44,515 nt of DNA, taken from Thermoflexia bacterium. Its GTDB lineage: Bacteria; Chloroflexota; Anaerolineae; B4-G1; DUEL01. The notes beneath the pieces are model-generated. The model was not told the origin of the DNA. It ran no database searches and saw nothing but the letters and a program-made list of their open reading frames with translations. Every line of letters begins with the position of its first letter. Position 1 is the first letter of the stretch. The position numbers and the translations under genes are program-made. Positions 24,917 through 32,742 of the stretch are shown piece after piece. The stretch is from NCBI GenBank assembly GCA_011192125.1, contig DUEL01000056.1, positions 1 through 44,515 of the forward strand. Direction: 5' to 3'.

Positions 24917-26971
24917 TTATCCCCCACTGCCAGCCCCATCCCACTCGAGCAACCTTCTTAAGCGATGCTCGACCACCTTCCACGCCACCCCCACCCCGTG
25001 GATCACTGGGTTCAGGCTGTGGCTCTCCTCGTGGTACACGCAGGAGATCGGCACCTCCCGGATGCGCAGCCCGGCGCGGCGGGCCTGGATCAGGGTTTCC
25101 ACGCTGAAGCCAAAGCCGTCCTCGGTGATGTTGAGAACCTCCAACGCCCGCCGCCCGTAGGCGCGGAAGCAACTCTGCCCGTCGGTGATCTTGGCGGAGG
25201 AACCCATGTTATACAGAAAGGTGATCACGTTGATCCCGAACCGCCGATAGGCGGCGACGTTGTTGTACCGGCCCATGAAGCGGGAGCCGATCACCAGGTC
25301 GGCCTCCCCAGAGAGGACCGGCGACACCACCTCCGGGATCTCGTCCGGGTTGTGCTGACCGTCCCCATCCAGCGTCACCACCACGTCCGCCCGCATCTCC
25401 CGCCCCACCTCCAGGCAGGTCCGCGCCGCCGCCCCAGGCCCCCTGTTGGCCTCGTGGCGCACCACCTGCGCGCCAGCCGCCCGCGCCGCCTCGGCGGTGC
25501 CGTCGGTGGAGCCGTCGTCCACCACCACCACGGCGTCTACGTGCTCCCGCGCCCGCCGCACCACGTCCCCGATGAACCGGGCCTCGTTGTAGCAGGGAAT
25601 CGCCGCCACCACCACCGGCCGCCGTCCGCGCGGACGTACCTCCCTTTTCGTTTCCCTCGACATCGCTTTCACCTCCCTGGGGCGCGATAGGCGATCCCGC
25701 CACACGCCCCAGACCGCCGCCGCCGCCACCAGGCCGTTCCCCACAAACCACCCCGCTCCGCTGACCGCGATCCCGAACCGACCCAACAGCGCCGCCGAAA
25801 CACCCAGGGTGGCCGCCGCCAGGACCCCGCTCAGAAGGATCAAGCGCCCCACCCACTTGCGCACGCGCAGGTAGGTGAAGTAGATTTGGCTCAGGACCAC
25901 CAGTGGCGCTGCCGCCGCCAGCCACCTCAGCAGCCCCGCCCCTTCCTGCGCGTAACTAGGGCCGAAGAGCAGAAGCGCCCAGGGGGCCGCCGCGCCCACC
26001 AGCAAGGCCGCGGGCACCGTCAGCGCCAACCCCGCGCCTGCTGCCCTCACTAGGATCGATCTCAATTGCCACGGCGCGTTGGATCCCTCGGCGAAGGCCG
26101 ACCCCGCCAGAGCCACGCCGGGGCTCGCCAGGAGCCCCCCTAGCATCCACGCCACGTAGGCGTGCCCACTGGAGGCCGGCCCCAGCATCTCCAAAATCAT
26201 CAACGGCAGGACCATCTGCGAGGTCTGCGCCAGGAGTCCCGCAACGTAGTTCCCCACGGAGTAGGGAATGATCGCAGCGAGGTCCGTCCAGACGAGGTCC
26301 GGCCGAGGTCGGTAACCCGGCTCCACCCGGGGCAGGAAGAACACCAGGCTCAGCCCCACCGCCAGGAGGACGGACAGGGCCACCGAGCCCACCAACCCAG
26401 CCGCGCCCATCCCTGCCAGCAGCACCACCAGCACCAGCCGGCCCCCGTTGACCACGCAGGTGTGGGCCAGCGTGTAGCCCGCTAGCCGACGCGCCACGAA
26501 GGCCATCCGAACCACTGTCCCCAGCGTGGCGGCGACGGCATAAGCCAGGAAGCCCACAGTGTAGAGGCCATTGCGCGTCAGCACCATCAGCGAGGGCGAC
26601 CAGAACCGGAGTCCCGCCAGGTACACCCCGGCCACCACCAGGGCCGTCACCACGTTGAAGGTAAAGGCAGTGTTCAGCAGACGCCCGGGGGAGCGAGCCT
26701 CGGGCAGGAAACGCACCAGGCCCATTCCCATCCCCAGCCCGGCGATGCCGGAGACCAGCGCTACGGCGGAGAGGACCGCGGACGCAGCCCCCACCTCCTC
26801 TGGTCGGTACAGGCGGGCCGCCAGCCCCCAGAACAGAAAACCGACCAGCGAGCCGACGAGGCTGACCCCCATCAGATACCCTGCGTTCGCAAAAAGCGGC
26901 TGTCCAAGGATCCGGCCGACCCCCGCCAGCCGGAACTTCTTTAGCCGTGCAACTGGCGTTGCTCCACTCAT
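24917..26971 (-). CDS. Fusion of Wzx-type flippase and family 2 glycosyltransferase
   Basis: Residues 1-430 form a polysaccharide flippase of the MATE/MVF superfamily with about 12-14 helices (GYLMGVSLVGSLVGFLFWGL; RLYRPEEVGAASAVLSAVAL). Residues 437-684 are a GT2 domain like dolichol-phosphate mannosyltransferase: VVVAAIPCYNEARFIGDVV, VVVVDDGSTDGTAEAAR, VVTLDGDGQHNPDEI and SRFMGRYN, without its own membrane tail. A well-placed GGGAGGTG and an internal ATG at 25663 could start the GT2 part alone. The start overlaps the flavoprotein gene (ATGA). It would move a lipid-linked glycan across the membrane and prime or decorate it. One continuous frame joins both parts; a sequencing error joining two genes is the alternative. 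Confidence 0.85.
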   Translation of the reverse strand: MSGATPVARLKKFRLAGVGRILGQPLFANAGYLMGVSLVGSLVGFLFWGLAARLYRPEEVGAASAVLSAVALVSGIAGLGMGMGLVRFLPEARSPGRLLNTAFTFNVVTALVVAGVYLAGLRFWSPSLMVLTRNGLYTVGFLAYAVAATLGTVVRMAFVARRLAGYTLAHTCVVNGGRLVLVVLLAGMGAAGLVGSVALSVLLAVGLSLVFFLPRVEPGYRPRPDLVWTDLAAIIPYSVGNYVAGLLAQTSQMVLPLMILEMLGPASSGHAYVAWMLGGLLASPGVALAGSAFAEGSNAPWQLRSILVRAAGAGLALTVPAALLVGAAAPWALLLFGPSYAQEGAGLLRWLAAAAPLVVLSQIYFTYLRVRKWVGRLILLSGVLAAATLGVSAALLGRFGIAVSGAGWFVGNGLVAAAAVWGVWRDRLSRPREVKAMSRETKREVRPRGRRPVVVAAIPCYNEARFIGDVVRRAREHVDAVVVVDDGSTDGTAEAARAAGAQVVRHEANRGPGAAARTCLEVGREMRADVVVTLDGDGQHNPDEIPEVVSPVLSGEADLVIGSRFMGRYNNVAAYRRFGINVITFLYNMGSSAKITDGQSCFRAYGRRALEVLNITEDGFGFSVETLIQARRAGLRIREVPISCVYHEESHSLNPVIHGVGVAWKVVEHRLRRLLEWDGAGSGG

Positions 26972-28176
26972 CCCACTGCCTCACCGACCCGATCAGGGGT
27001 CCTCCCACCCCCAAAGGGCACCACTTGCCGTCCCAGTTCGACCAGCAGCGCGGAGAACAGTCGGGATGGGAAGTCGATGTCACCCAGACGGGAGATGATC
27101 CCTTGCGCCCAGGGCCGGTTCAACACCGCTATGATCCGGCCCAGTTCCCGATCGGACAGCCGACGGAACACCCGCCGCAGCCAGTGGCCCACCAGGACCT
27201 CATGCCCCTCGAGCCGCTGCCACTGCCGCTCGTATCCCTGCAACGCACGGCGCGAACAGTCACCCCGTTCGAGAGCCCACAAGGCAACCTGGGCAGCCAT
27301 CTGTGCCGCCCGCACCCCCAGATACACCCCCCCACCAGTCGTCGGCTTCGTTTGCCGAGCCGCCGCTCCAACCAGCATCACCCGGTCCGCCACGAAACGG
27401 CGGGCCGGTCCCAGGGGGATCGCCGCCCCTCGCACTTCCCGCACCGAAAAGGGACCAAACCGAGCCCGGAGGCGGTCCAGAAATGGCTGAAAGAACGACC
27501 GCGCCGATCCCACCGCCCCGATCCCGATGCGCGCCCAGCCCTCCCCCACCGGGATGAGCCAGCCGAACCAGCCCGGCGCCACGTCTCGCCCTACGAAGAC
27601 CTCGATCGTCTCTGTACCGCCGCTTTGGAAACAGATCTCTCCCTTCACCGCAGGGATGACCTCCTGGGGCAGCCGGAGGCCAGCCCACCGCGCCACGCGC
27701 GAGACTACGCCGTCGGCACCAATGAGCAGAGGCGCGCGGAGGTAGATCTGGCGACCGTCTCTCTCTGCCTTCACTCGAACATGGCCGTCCACTCGCTCAA
27801 ATCCCCTCGCCCTCGTGCCCAGCAACAGGGTCGCGCCAGCCTCGACGGCGCGCTCGGCTAGGATCTGATCGAACCGCGGTCGGTCGATCGCCACGGCCTG
27901 AACCGATTCCGATTCCAGCCAGAGAACTGTTTCCCCAGGCCCCCAGACTCGGGCCCGGCTGAACCAGGCCTTACCGACCATCTCCTCCGAAATCCTGGCC
28001 GCTTCAAGGGTTCGCGGGGAGACGAGGCCAGAACAGTGATCCGGCAATCCCACCTGGGCATGCTCCTCAAGCAAGGCTACCCGCAACGACGCCCGGGCGA
28101 GAACCTCGGCGGCCGTGCTTCCCGCGGGCCCCGCGCCAACGATGATGACATCGTACGTGAGGTCGACGTTCCCCAA
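26968..28176 (-). CDS. Geranylgeranyl reductase-family FAD-dependent oxidoreductase
   Basis: This 402-residue flavoprotein begins YDVIIVGAGPAGSTAAEVLA (Rossmann FAD site), has a DHCSGLVSPR loop near residue 47 common in the geranylgeranyl reductase family, LLIGADGVVSRVARWAG, and RVMLVGAAARQTKPTTGGGV as the second FAD motif. Family members saturate isoprenoid chains, so saturation of a polyprenyl carrier is a reasonable guess in this operon. The start is TTG, supported by AAGGAGG six bases upstream. It overlaps the flippase gene by 4 nt. Other FAD hydroxylases share the same fold, so the substrate is uncertain. Confidence 0.75.
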   Translation of the reverse strand: MGNVDLTYDVIIVGAGPAGSTAAEVLARASLRVALLEEHAQVGLPDHCSGLVSPRTLEAARISEEMVGKAWFSRARVWGPGETVLWLESESVQAVAIDRPRFDQILAERAVEAGATLLLGTRARGFERVDGHVRVKAERDGRQIYLRAPLLIGADGVVSRVARWAGLRLPQEVIPAVKGEICFQSGGTETIEVFVGRDVAPGWFGWLIPVGEGWARIGIGAVGSARSFFQPFLDRLRARFGPFSVREVRGAAIPLGPARRFVADRVMLVGAAARQTKPTTGGGVYLGVRAAQMAAQVALWALERGDCSRRALQGYERQWQRLEGHEVLVGHWLRRVFRRLSDRELGRIIAVLNRPWAQGIISRLGDIDFPSRLFSALLVELGRQVVPFGGGRTPDRVGEAVG

Positions 28177-28225
28177 GAGCCCTCCTTGAACAAGACGGCG
28201 ATTGAGATATCAGGCACGCTCCGCC

Positions 28226-28254
28226 CTTCCGGCAGCACGTTCCGCTACCGGAAG
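28226..28254. repeat. Inverted repeat in the NusG-flavoprotein gap
   Basis: CTTCCGG and CCGGAAG form a perfect 7-bp stem with a 15-nt loop, about 50 bases upstream of the flavoprotein start. No T-run follows in the direction of transcription, so it is not an obvious terminator. Confidence 0.4.
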
Positions 28255-28301
28255 GTCTCTCCCATATGTACCGCGAGGCGAACGGCGCGCCGCTACCGCA
28301 G

Positions 28302-28371
28302 TTTCACGTTTGACGTATGACGCCTGACGTTTGACGCCTGACGCCTCACGCATCACGTATCACGCGCCACG
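28302..28371. repeat. Array of ten 7-nt units, consensus NNTSACG
   Basis: Ten adjoining heptamers read TTTCACG, TTTGACG, TATGACG, CCTGACG, TTTGACG, CCTGACG, CCTCACG, CATCACG, TATCACG and CGCCACG. The last three bases are ACG in every unit; the third is T in nine of ten. It sits between the NusG-like gene and the flavoprotein gene. Confidence 0.9.
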
Positions 28372-28387
28372 CCTTCCGCCCCACGGT

Positions 28388-28909
28388 TTACCCCGGCGGC
28401 AGCAGGTCCCCCAGGTCCAACTCCGCCGCCACCCAGCGGCTCATCAGTTCCAAAAAGACCCGCACCCGCCCCTCAGGGGTGAGCCGCCGGTCGAAGACCG
28501 CGTCCAGCCCCTCGAAGGGGCCACGGAGGATGCGCACCCGGTCCCCCTTCTTGAAAGGTCCCTCAGGCTGCACGACCACCATCCGTTCCAGTCGATGCCG
28601 GATGTGGCTCACGACCCCGTCCGGCACCGGCACCGGCTGCCCTCCGGCGGAGACGACCCGCCGCAACCCCGGCGTCCACTGCACGCGGACCGCTTCTCCG
28701 CTCCATGGGTCGAACCGGGCGAAGAGGTACTGCGGGAAGAAGGGCCGCCAGGTCCGCCGCCCACGCCGGGGGTTCGCCACCCGTACCTCCGGCAGGTAGG
28801 CCTCCACCCCCCGTCGCTGCAGGATGTCTCGCACCAGATACTCCTTGTGCGGTTTGGTGTAGAGGGCGAACCATTGCCTCCCTCCGCCCGCAGTCTCCAC
28901 GTCTCTCAC
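28388..28909 (-). CDS. Specialised NusG paralogue (RfaH/LoaP/UpxY-like)
   Basis: This 173-residue protein has the NGN domain (WFALYTKPHKEYLVRDILQR, then FFPQYLFARFD) and a C-terminal KOW domain (FKKGDRVRILRGPFEGLDAV). Housekeeping NusG sits beside secE and ribosomal genes; a copy at the head of a polysaccharide operon is typical of RfaH, LoaP and UpxY, which bind paused RNA polymerase at a leader signal and prevent early termination. The GTG at 28909 is chosen because GGGAGG lies six bases before it. A longer frame reaches 29002, but it would run through the duplicated leader element. The downstream flavoprotein, flippase and wecB genes are the likely targets. Confidence 0.85.
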   Translation of the reverse strand: MRDVETAGGGRQWFALYTKPHKEYLVRDILQRRGVEAYLPEVRVANPRRGRRTWRPFFPQYLFARFDPWSGEAVRVQWTPGLRRVVSAGGQPVPVPDGVVSHIRHRLERMVVVQPEGPFKKGDRVRILRGPFEGLDAVFDRRLTPEGRVRVFLELMSRWVAAELDLGDLLPPG

Positions 28910-28982
28910 AACGAACCTCCCGCTCCACGTGCACCTTTCGTCGATCGGAGGCCGGCCCGCTCGCCCCACAGGCAACCGAAAA

Positions 28983-29036
28983 CGGCCTCCGGGATTTTCC
29001 ACCTCTGCCGAAGCCGCGCGAGAGTCGGTCGATTGT
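28983..29036 (-). ncRNA. Candidate structured leader element, copy A
   Basis: Upstream of the NusG-like gene, CGGCTTC and GAGGCCG pair (7 bp with one U-G) around a 20-nt loop GGCAGAGGTGGAAAATCCCG. ACAATCGA lies 12 bases upstream. Loop and ACAATCGA box are identical in copy B at 32743-32795, whose stem differs by one compensatory pair (G-C here, A-U there). No known riboswitch class is recognised. Confidence 0.6.
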
Positions 29037-29096
29037 CTCCCCGAGTGCGTGGGCCGCGATCGTCAAATGCCAATGGGGCTCCTCCCTCGCCGCTCG

Positions 29097-29327
29097 CTAC
29101 TCCGCGCGACCCGTCTCGTTTCCTCCCCGCCCGCCGCCCAGGAGGTCGCGACTCTCCATCTGCTGGATGAAGCGGAGTCTCCCCTTCACCTTCACCAGCC
29201 GCACCTCACCAAACGGCCCGATCGCCTCCAGCGCCCGGTCGATCTCCAGGACCTGTGCCGGCGTCAGCACTCTCAGCAAGGCGGGGAAATCCGCTATCTC
29301 CTGAGCCGAGTGGTGCTCAACCTTCAT
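29097..29327 (-). CDS. Small conserved-looking protein (76 aa), unknown
   Basis: The sequence MKVEHHSAQEIADFPALLRV then LTPAQVLEIDRALEAIGPFG and GEVRLVKVKGRLRFIQQMES looks like a compact alpha/beta protein with a real-protein composition. GGTAGAGG precedes the start; a GTG one codon before the ATG is possible. I cannot name a family. It lies between the glycosidase-like gene and the leader element of the NusG-like gene, about 90 bases after the former, so it is probably the last gene of the surface-protein operon. Confidence 0.65.
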   Translation of the reverse strand: MKVEHHSAQEIADFPALLRVLTPAQVLEIDRALEAIGPFGEVRLVKVKGRLRFIQQMESRDLLGGGRGGNETGRAE

Positions 29328-29416
29328 CACCCTCTACCTTTCTTTACCGGGTACCCTCTGTGCTCCCTCTCTCTGCCAGCCTCTCGCGGATTCCCGTAAC
29401 CTGCGGGAGGCCTCCT

Positions 29417-31249
29417 TCACAACCCCTCCGCCCTACGCAGCACCAGCGGCAGGTGGACCCGCCGGGTGGCGATGAGGAGCCAGGCCCTCGCCCGGTTGTC
29501 CTCCTCGTCCGGCTCGGGGAACCGGTCCGCCGCGTCCGCCTCGACGTGGACCCAGTAGCCGCCCGGCGCCGCAAACGTCAGGACGCCGGTCACCTCCACC
29601 ACCTCGTTGGCCGAAAGGGGGCCCAGCGTCTCCCGCGCGGCCGGCTCCCCCTGGCCGACCTCCCCGATCCAGAAGGCCACCTCCCCTCCCGCCGGCAAGC
29701 GCACCGTCCCGGCGTTGGTCACCACTGCCGTCACCGTCACCACCACCGGCGCGCCGTCCCACATCACCACCGACGGTGCCAGCCGCGGCGGCCCCACCAC
29801 CAGGTCCCCCTCCAGGCTCACGGTCAGAACTCGCCGGTTGTTCCCCTCGGTGCTCTCCGGCACCGCGCTCTCGGGGTCGACGACCACCCACAGCGTGTGA
29901 GTGCCGCTCACCAGCGTCGTCCAGCCCACGCTCGCTATCCCGGTCCCTTGATAGCGAGGGGGGACCCGGAGGAGGACCTGGGGTGGGTTCAAGAGGGTAC
30001 CGTGCGGACCGGGCAAACCTTCCCAGAACTCGACCGTCACATCGGTGGCCGTGAGCGTTCCGTTGTTGGCCACCTCGGCGGTCAGGGGCAACGTCACCAC
30101 CTCGCCCCACGTCAGATCCGCCATCTCCACCTCGAACCGGATCGGCCACAGGTCGACGTACCCTGGCCCGGCGGGAACCCGGTTGTGGACGTAGTCGGCG
30201 TAGGCCTGGCCCAGGGCGGTGAGGGTCTTCGTGCCGTCCCCGGTGAACAGGTCGCCGTTGTACCCCTCGCCGACCACCTGTCCGTCCCGATAGGTGTTGT
30301 CGTCCAGGCTGTACCAGGCCCAGGCCTGCACCAGCCGGTTCCCGTCGGCCGGGTAGCCGATGTCCGGATCGGCGGCGGTGCGGAAGTAGTCGAAGGTGGC
30401 GTACATGAAGTCGATGACCCGATCGTCGCTGAAGTCCTCGCCGTCCTCGTCGATGATGTCCGACCACATCAGGATCCCGTACTCGGGCACGAGGAGTGGC
30501 TTATCTCGCTGCCCGTGGTCGGCCATCCACCGCCGGAAGCGGACGATCTGCTCGGCGAAGATCCCGATGTCGTCGTGGTCGCGGATCTCGTAGTCCATCC
30601 CCAGGCCCGCGTAGGCCTCCAGCCCTGGCGGGATCCCTGCTCCCCAGCCGGTGGGGGCCTCGCGGAGGATGAACCCGTGCACCGCCCAGACGTCCACCGG
30701 CATCGGCTCGCCGTACCGATCGAGGTAGGCCTCCCAGACGCGGTCCAGGTAGAGCATCCGCAGCGGCGTGGCCTGGACCATCCCTCCGAAGGCCACCTGT
30801 GCCCACGGGTCCTCCGACTTAATCCACTGGTAAAGTGCGTGATACGCCTCGGCGTATGCCTCGGGCGTCGTGTTGTCCATCCAGACGCAGTCCGGCTCGT
30901 TACCGATGAGCCACAGCGCGCCCGGGTTCGCCCGCACCAGGGCTCGGACCTGGCCCTCGCTCAGAACGGGCGCCCCCTGCGAGAGGCGGATCGTCTGCGC
31001 GAAGGCCACGCCGTTGGGATGGGGCGGGTCCATCGCCGCCCCCCAGTTCAGGTACCACTCGGCTCCCAGCGCCGCCAGGTCGTACTGGAGAATCTCATCC
31101 ACCGATCCCGCCAGCCCCACCCCGAACCGTTCCTGCTCGTCGGGGTACGGTGGCTGGAGGCTCCAGTAACCGGCTCCGATTGTTAACAGGGCCAGGATCA
31201 ACCCCACCACCAGGACGGTCCAACCGACCGCCCTCTCCCTGCCGCGCAC
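29417..31249 (-). CDS. Membrane-anchored glycosidase-like protein with two CARDB domains
   Basis: After a basic N-terminus there is one membrane helix at 10-28 (WTVLVVGLILALLTIGAGYW). Residues about 40-350 form a TIM-barrel glycoside-hydrolase-like domain: GAEWYLNWG, LWLIGNEPD (Glu118, likely acid/base), WAVHGFILRE, and PLLVPEYGIL (Glu256, likely nucleophile). Two CARDB-type beta-sandwich domains follow (about 370-480 and 490-595), and the protein ends RRVHLPLVLRRAEGL. It would act outside the cell on a polysaccharide, perhaps the one made by the neighbouring locus. GTG at 31249 is chosen because the longer frame overlaps the LPVSG gene. A paralogue lacking CARDB lies at 43064-44206. Exact GH family not assigned. 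Confidence 0.75.
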   Translation of the reverse strand: MRGRERAVGWTVLVVGLILALLTIGAGYWSLQPPYPDEQERFGVGLAGSVDEILQYDLAALGAEWYLNWGAAMDPPHPNGVAFAQTIRLSQGAPVLSEGQVRALVRANPGALWLIGNEPDCVWMDNTTPEAYAEAYHALYQWIKSEDPWAQVAFGGMVQATPLRMLYLDRVWEAYLDRYGEPMPVDVWAVHGFILREAPTGWGAGIPPGLEAYAGLGMDYEIRDHDDIGIFAEQIVRFRRWMADHGQRDKPLLVPEYGILMWSDIIDEDGEDFSDDRVIDFMYATFDYFRTAADPDIGYPADGNRLVQAWAWYSLDDNTYRDGQVVGEGYNGDLFTGDGTKTLTALGQAYADYVHNRVPAGPGYVDLWPIRFEVEMADLTWGEVVTLPLTAEVANNGTLTATDVTVEFWEGLPGPHGTLLNPPQVLLRVPPRYQGTGIASVGWTTLVSGTHTLWVVVDPESAVPESTEGNNRRVLTVSLEGDLVVGPPRLAPSVVMWDGAPVVVTVTAVVTNAGTVRLPAGGEVAFWIGEVGQGEPAARETLGPLSANEVVEVTGVLTFAAPGGYWVHVEADAADRFPEPDEEDNRARAWLLIATRRVHLPLVLRRAEGL

Positions 31250-31257
31250 CCCGGCCC

Positions 31258-31614
31258 CTACTCCCCCGCGCGTCGCCGTCGACCCCACAACGCCAGCGCC
31301 ATCCCGCTCCCCATACAGACCACCCCCAGCCCGATCAGCGAGGCGGCCAGCAAGGGGTTCCCGGAGACGGGCAGCAAGACCAGCGCCGGTGCCTCCGTGG
31401 GAGTCGGCGAGGGCACAGGTGCGGCCCGGACCGGCGTGGGGGTCGGCGAGGGCCCCGGGCTCGGCGTCATCGTCGCGTTCCACGGCGGCCGCGGGGAGGG
31501 CTGCGGTGGCGGCGCCGCTACACCGGCCGCCCCCACTGGCAGCGCCGCGACGCCCGCCAGCAGGAACAGGACCCCCACGACGCATAGAAGCCCGATCAGC
31601 ACTCTCGTTCCCAT
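31258..31614 (-). CDS. Small secreted protein with LPVSG sortase-type anchor
   Basis: The 118-residue protein has a signal peptide (VLIGLLCVVGVLFLLAGVAA), a Pro/Thr/Ser-rich linker with PSPGPSPTPTP, then LPVSG, a hydrophobic helix (LLAASLIGLGVVCMGSGMAL) and a RRRR tail. This is the layout of sortase substrates, with Ser in place of the usual Thr in LPxTG. No sortase gene is in the window. AAGGAGG lies nine bases before the ATG. It has no globular domain, so it may be a surface stalk or a partner of its two neighbours. The tail could also simply be a membrane anchor. Confidence 0.7.
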   Translation of the reverse strand: MGTRVLIGLLCVVGVLFLLAGVAALPVGAAGVAAPPPQPSPRPPWNATMTPSPGPSPTPTPVRAAPVPSPTPTEAPALVLLPVSGNPLLAASLIGLGVVCMGSGMALALWGRRRRAGE

Positions 31615-31648
31615 GGGTCGTCCCTCCTTCCCCATCGACCCGTCGCCG

Positions 31649-32686
31649 CTACGGGCGGTTCGGCCGCCAGGGGATGATCACCTCCCCCTCGCCCGAACCC
31701 AACGCCCCGCCGCCGGTGCCGGGGGCCACGTTGATCGAAACGGGCCCGTACCGGTTGTCCAGCCCCTCGTTCCGCTCCTCAACCGCGCCGTACCAGACCC
31801 CCCAGTTCCACGCGTCGGCGAAAGCGTAGAGGTCGTGAGTGCCGGATTGGGCGAAGTAGCCCGGCCAATGGGTCTGCGGCGCTTCGTACTCCCCCGGCAA
31901 CGACCGGAGCACGACCGACTCCCCCGGACCCAGGCCAGCGTCCACGTACCAGGCGATGCCGTAGCAGTCCTGAAGCGACCCGCTGCAGAGGAAGTTCCAG
32001 ATCTGGTTGGCCGCCTCCGGCGGTGGGCTGGGGTTGTCGTAGAAGTCCACCCAGAACGGCCCGGCCGGCCGCTCCCCCACGTTCTGCACCACGACGGTGA
32101 TGGTGACCGGCTCGCCCGCAGCGGGGTTGGGCGGATCCACCGTCAGCGACGTCACCCGCAGGTCCGGCATCGGGGTGAAGTTGCGCATGATGATCGGCAT
32201 GTAAACGTGCGGCGGGTTGAGCGTCGTTGTGAAGCAGTCCTGCTGCTGGACCGAATCCCAACCCAGTTGGGCGCAGTTGACCAGCGGCCAGTTCATAGTG
32301 CCCCCCGTCACCTGCACCACCAGCGTCGTCGTGATCCGCCCGCCGGGATCGATGGTCTCCTGCCACAGGGGATTGGGCAGGGTGCACGGGTTCACCGGGG
32401 TATAGCCCGTCTTCTCGTAGAAGCAGTTGACGAACGTCGTTCCAAAGGGCAACGTATCGGAGAGCGTGGCTGTGGCCGCGCTATCCCCGGAGTTCACGAC
32501 CAGGATGGTATAGGTGATAACGTCGCCGGTGTCGACGAAGAGGGGCCCCGTCTTCGACAACTGGAAATCCGGCCCCTGGGCCACGACCACGGCGATCGCC
32601 AACATCAGCCCCAGCAGAGACGCCCCGGCGGCCAGGCCGATGCGCGCAGGCAACCCAAGACCCTGGAAATTTGTCCGCCCCTCCAT
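31649..32686 (-). CDS. Secreted DUF11 plus CARDB surface protein
   Basis: The 345-residue protein has a signal or anchor helix at about 15-36, then a DUF11-type domain (FQLSKTGPLFVDTGDVITYT, with SDTLPFGTTFV) at 40-155. A short VYMPIIMRNF motif at 161-170 leads into a CARDB domain (PDLRVTSLTVDPPNPAAGEP) from 174 to about 310. A Gly/Pro-rich tail ends the protein. Both domains are adhesion or spacer beta-sandwiches of surface proteins. The ATG at 32686 is set by AAAGGGGGG; earlier codons lie in the structured leader. It heads the surface-protein operon. Confidence 0.75.
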   Translation of the reverse strand: MEGRTNFQGLGLPARIGLAAGASLLGLMLAIAVVVAQGPDFQLSKTGPLFVDTGDVITYTILVVNSGDSAATATLSDTLPFGTTFVNCFYEKTGYTPVNPCTLPNPLWQETIDPGGRITTTLVVQVTGGTMNWPLVNCAQLGWDSVQQQDCFTTTLNPPHVYMPIIMRNFTPMPDLRVTSLTVDPPNPAAGEPVTITVVVQNVGERPAGPFWVDFYDNPSPPPEAANQIWNFLCSGSLQDCYGIAWYVDAGLGPGESVVLRSLPGEYEAPQTHWPGYFAQSGTHDLYAFADAWNWGVWYGAVEERNEGLDNRYGPVSINVAPGTGGGALGSGEGEVIIPWRPNRP

Positions 32687-32742
32687 TAACCACCCCCCTT
32701 TCCTGACAAAGAACAGGCAGAACCGCCTCTGGCAAAACAGAC

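Noticed and set aside
24907..24939. Earlier start for wecB at 24939
   Set aside because: It would overlap the end of the flippase/GT2 gene, and the family N-terminus begins at MRIAIILGTRPE, encoded from 24906.
28910..29002. Extended N-terminus of the NusG-like protein starting inside the leader element
   Set aside because: The extra 31 residues lie before a normal NGN start and are encoded by the conserved stem-loop; the GTG at 28909 has a good ribosome site.
29255..31186. Long plus-strand open frame opposite the glycosidase-like gene
   Set aside because: Its translation is low-complexity, rich in Arg/Pro/His/Val, with no domains. The minus strand has a clear multi-domain protein. The same reasoning removes the long plus-strand frames at 4181-5914, 31397-32689, 35614-36591 and 37325-42214.
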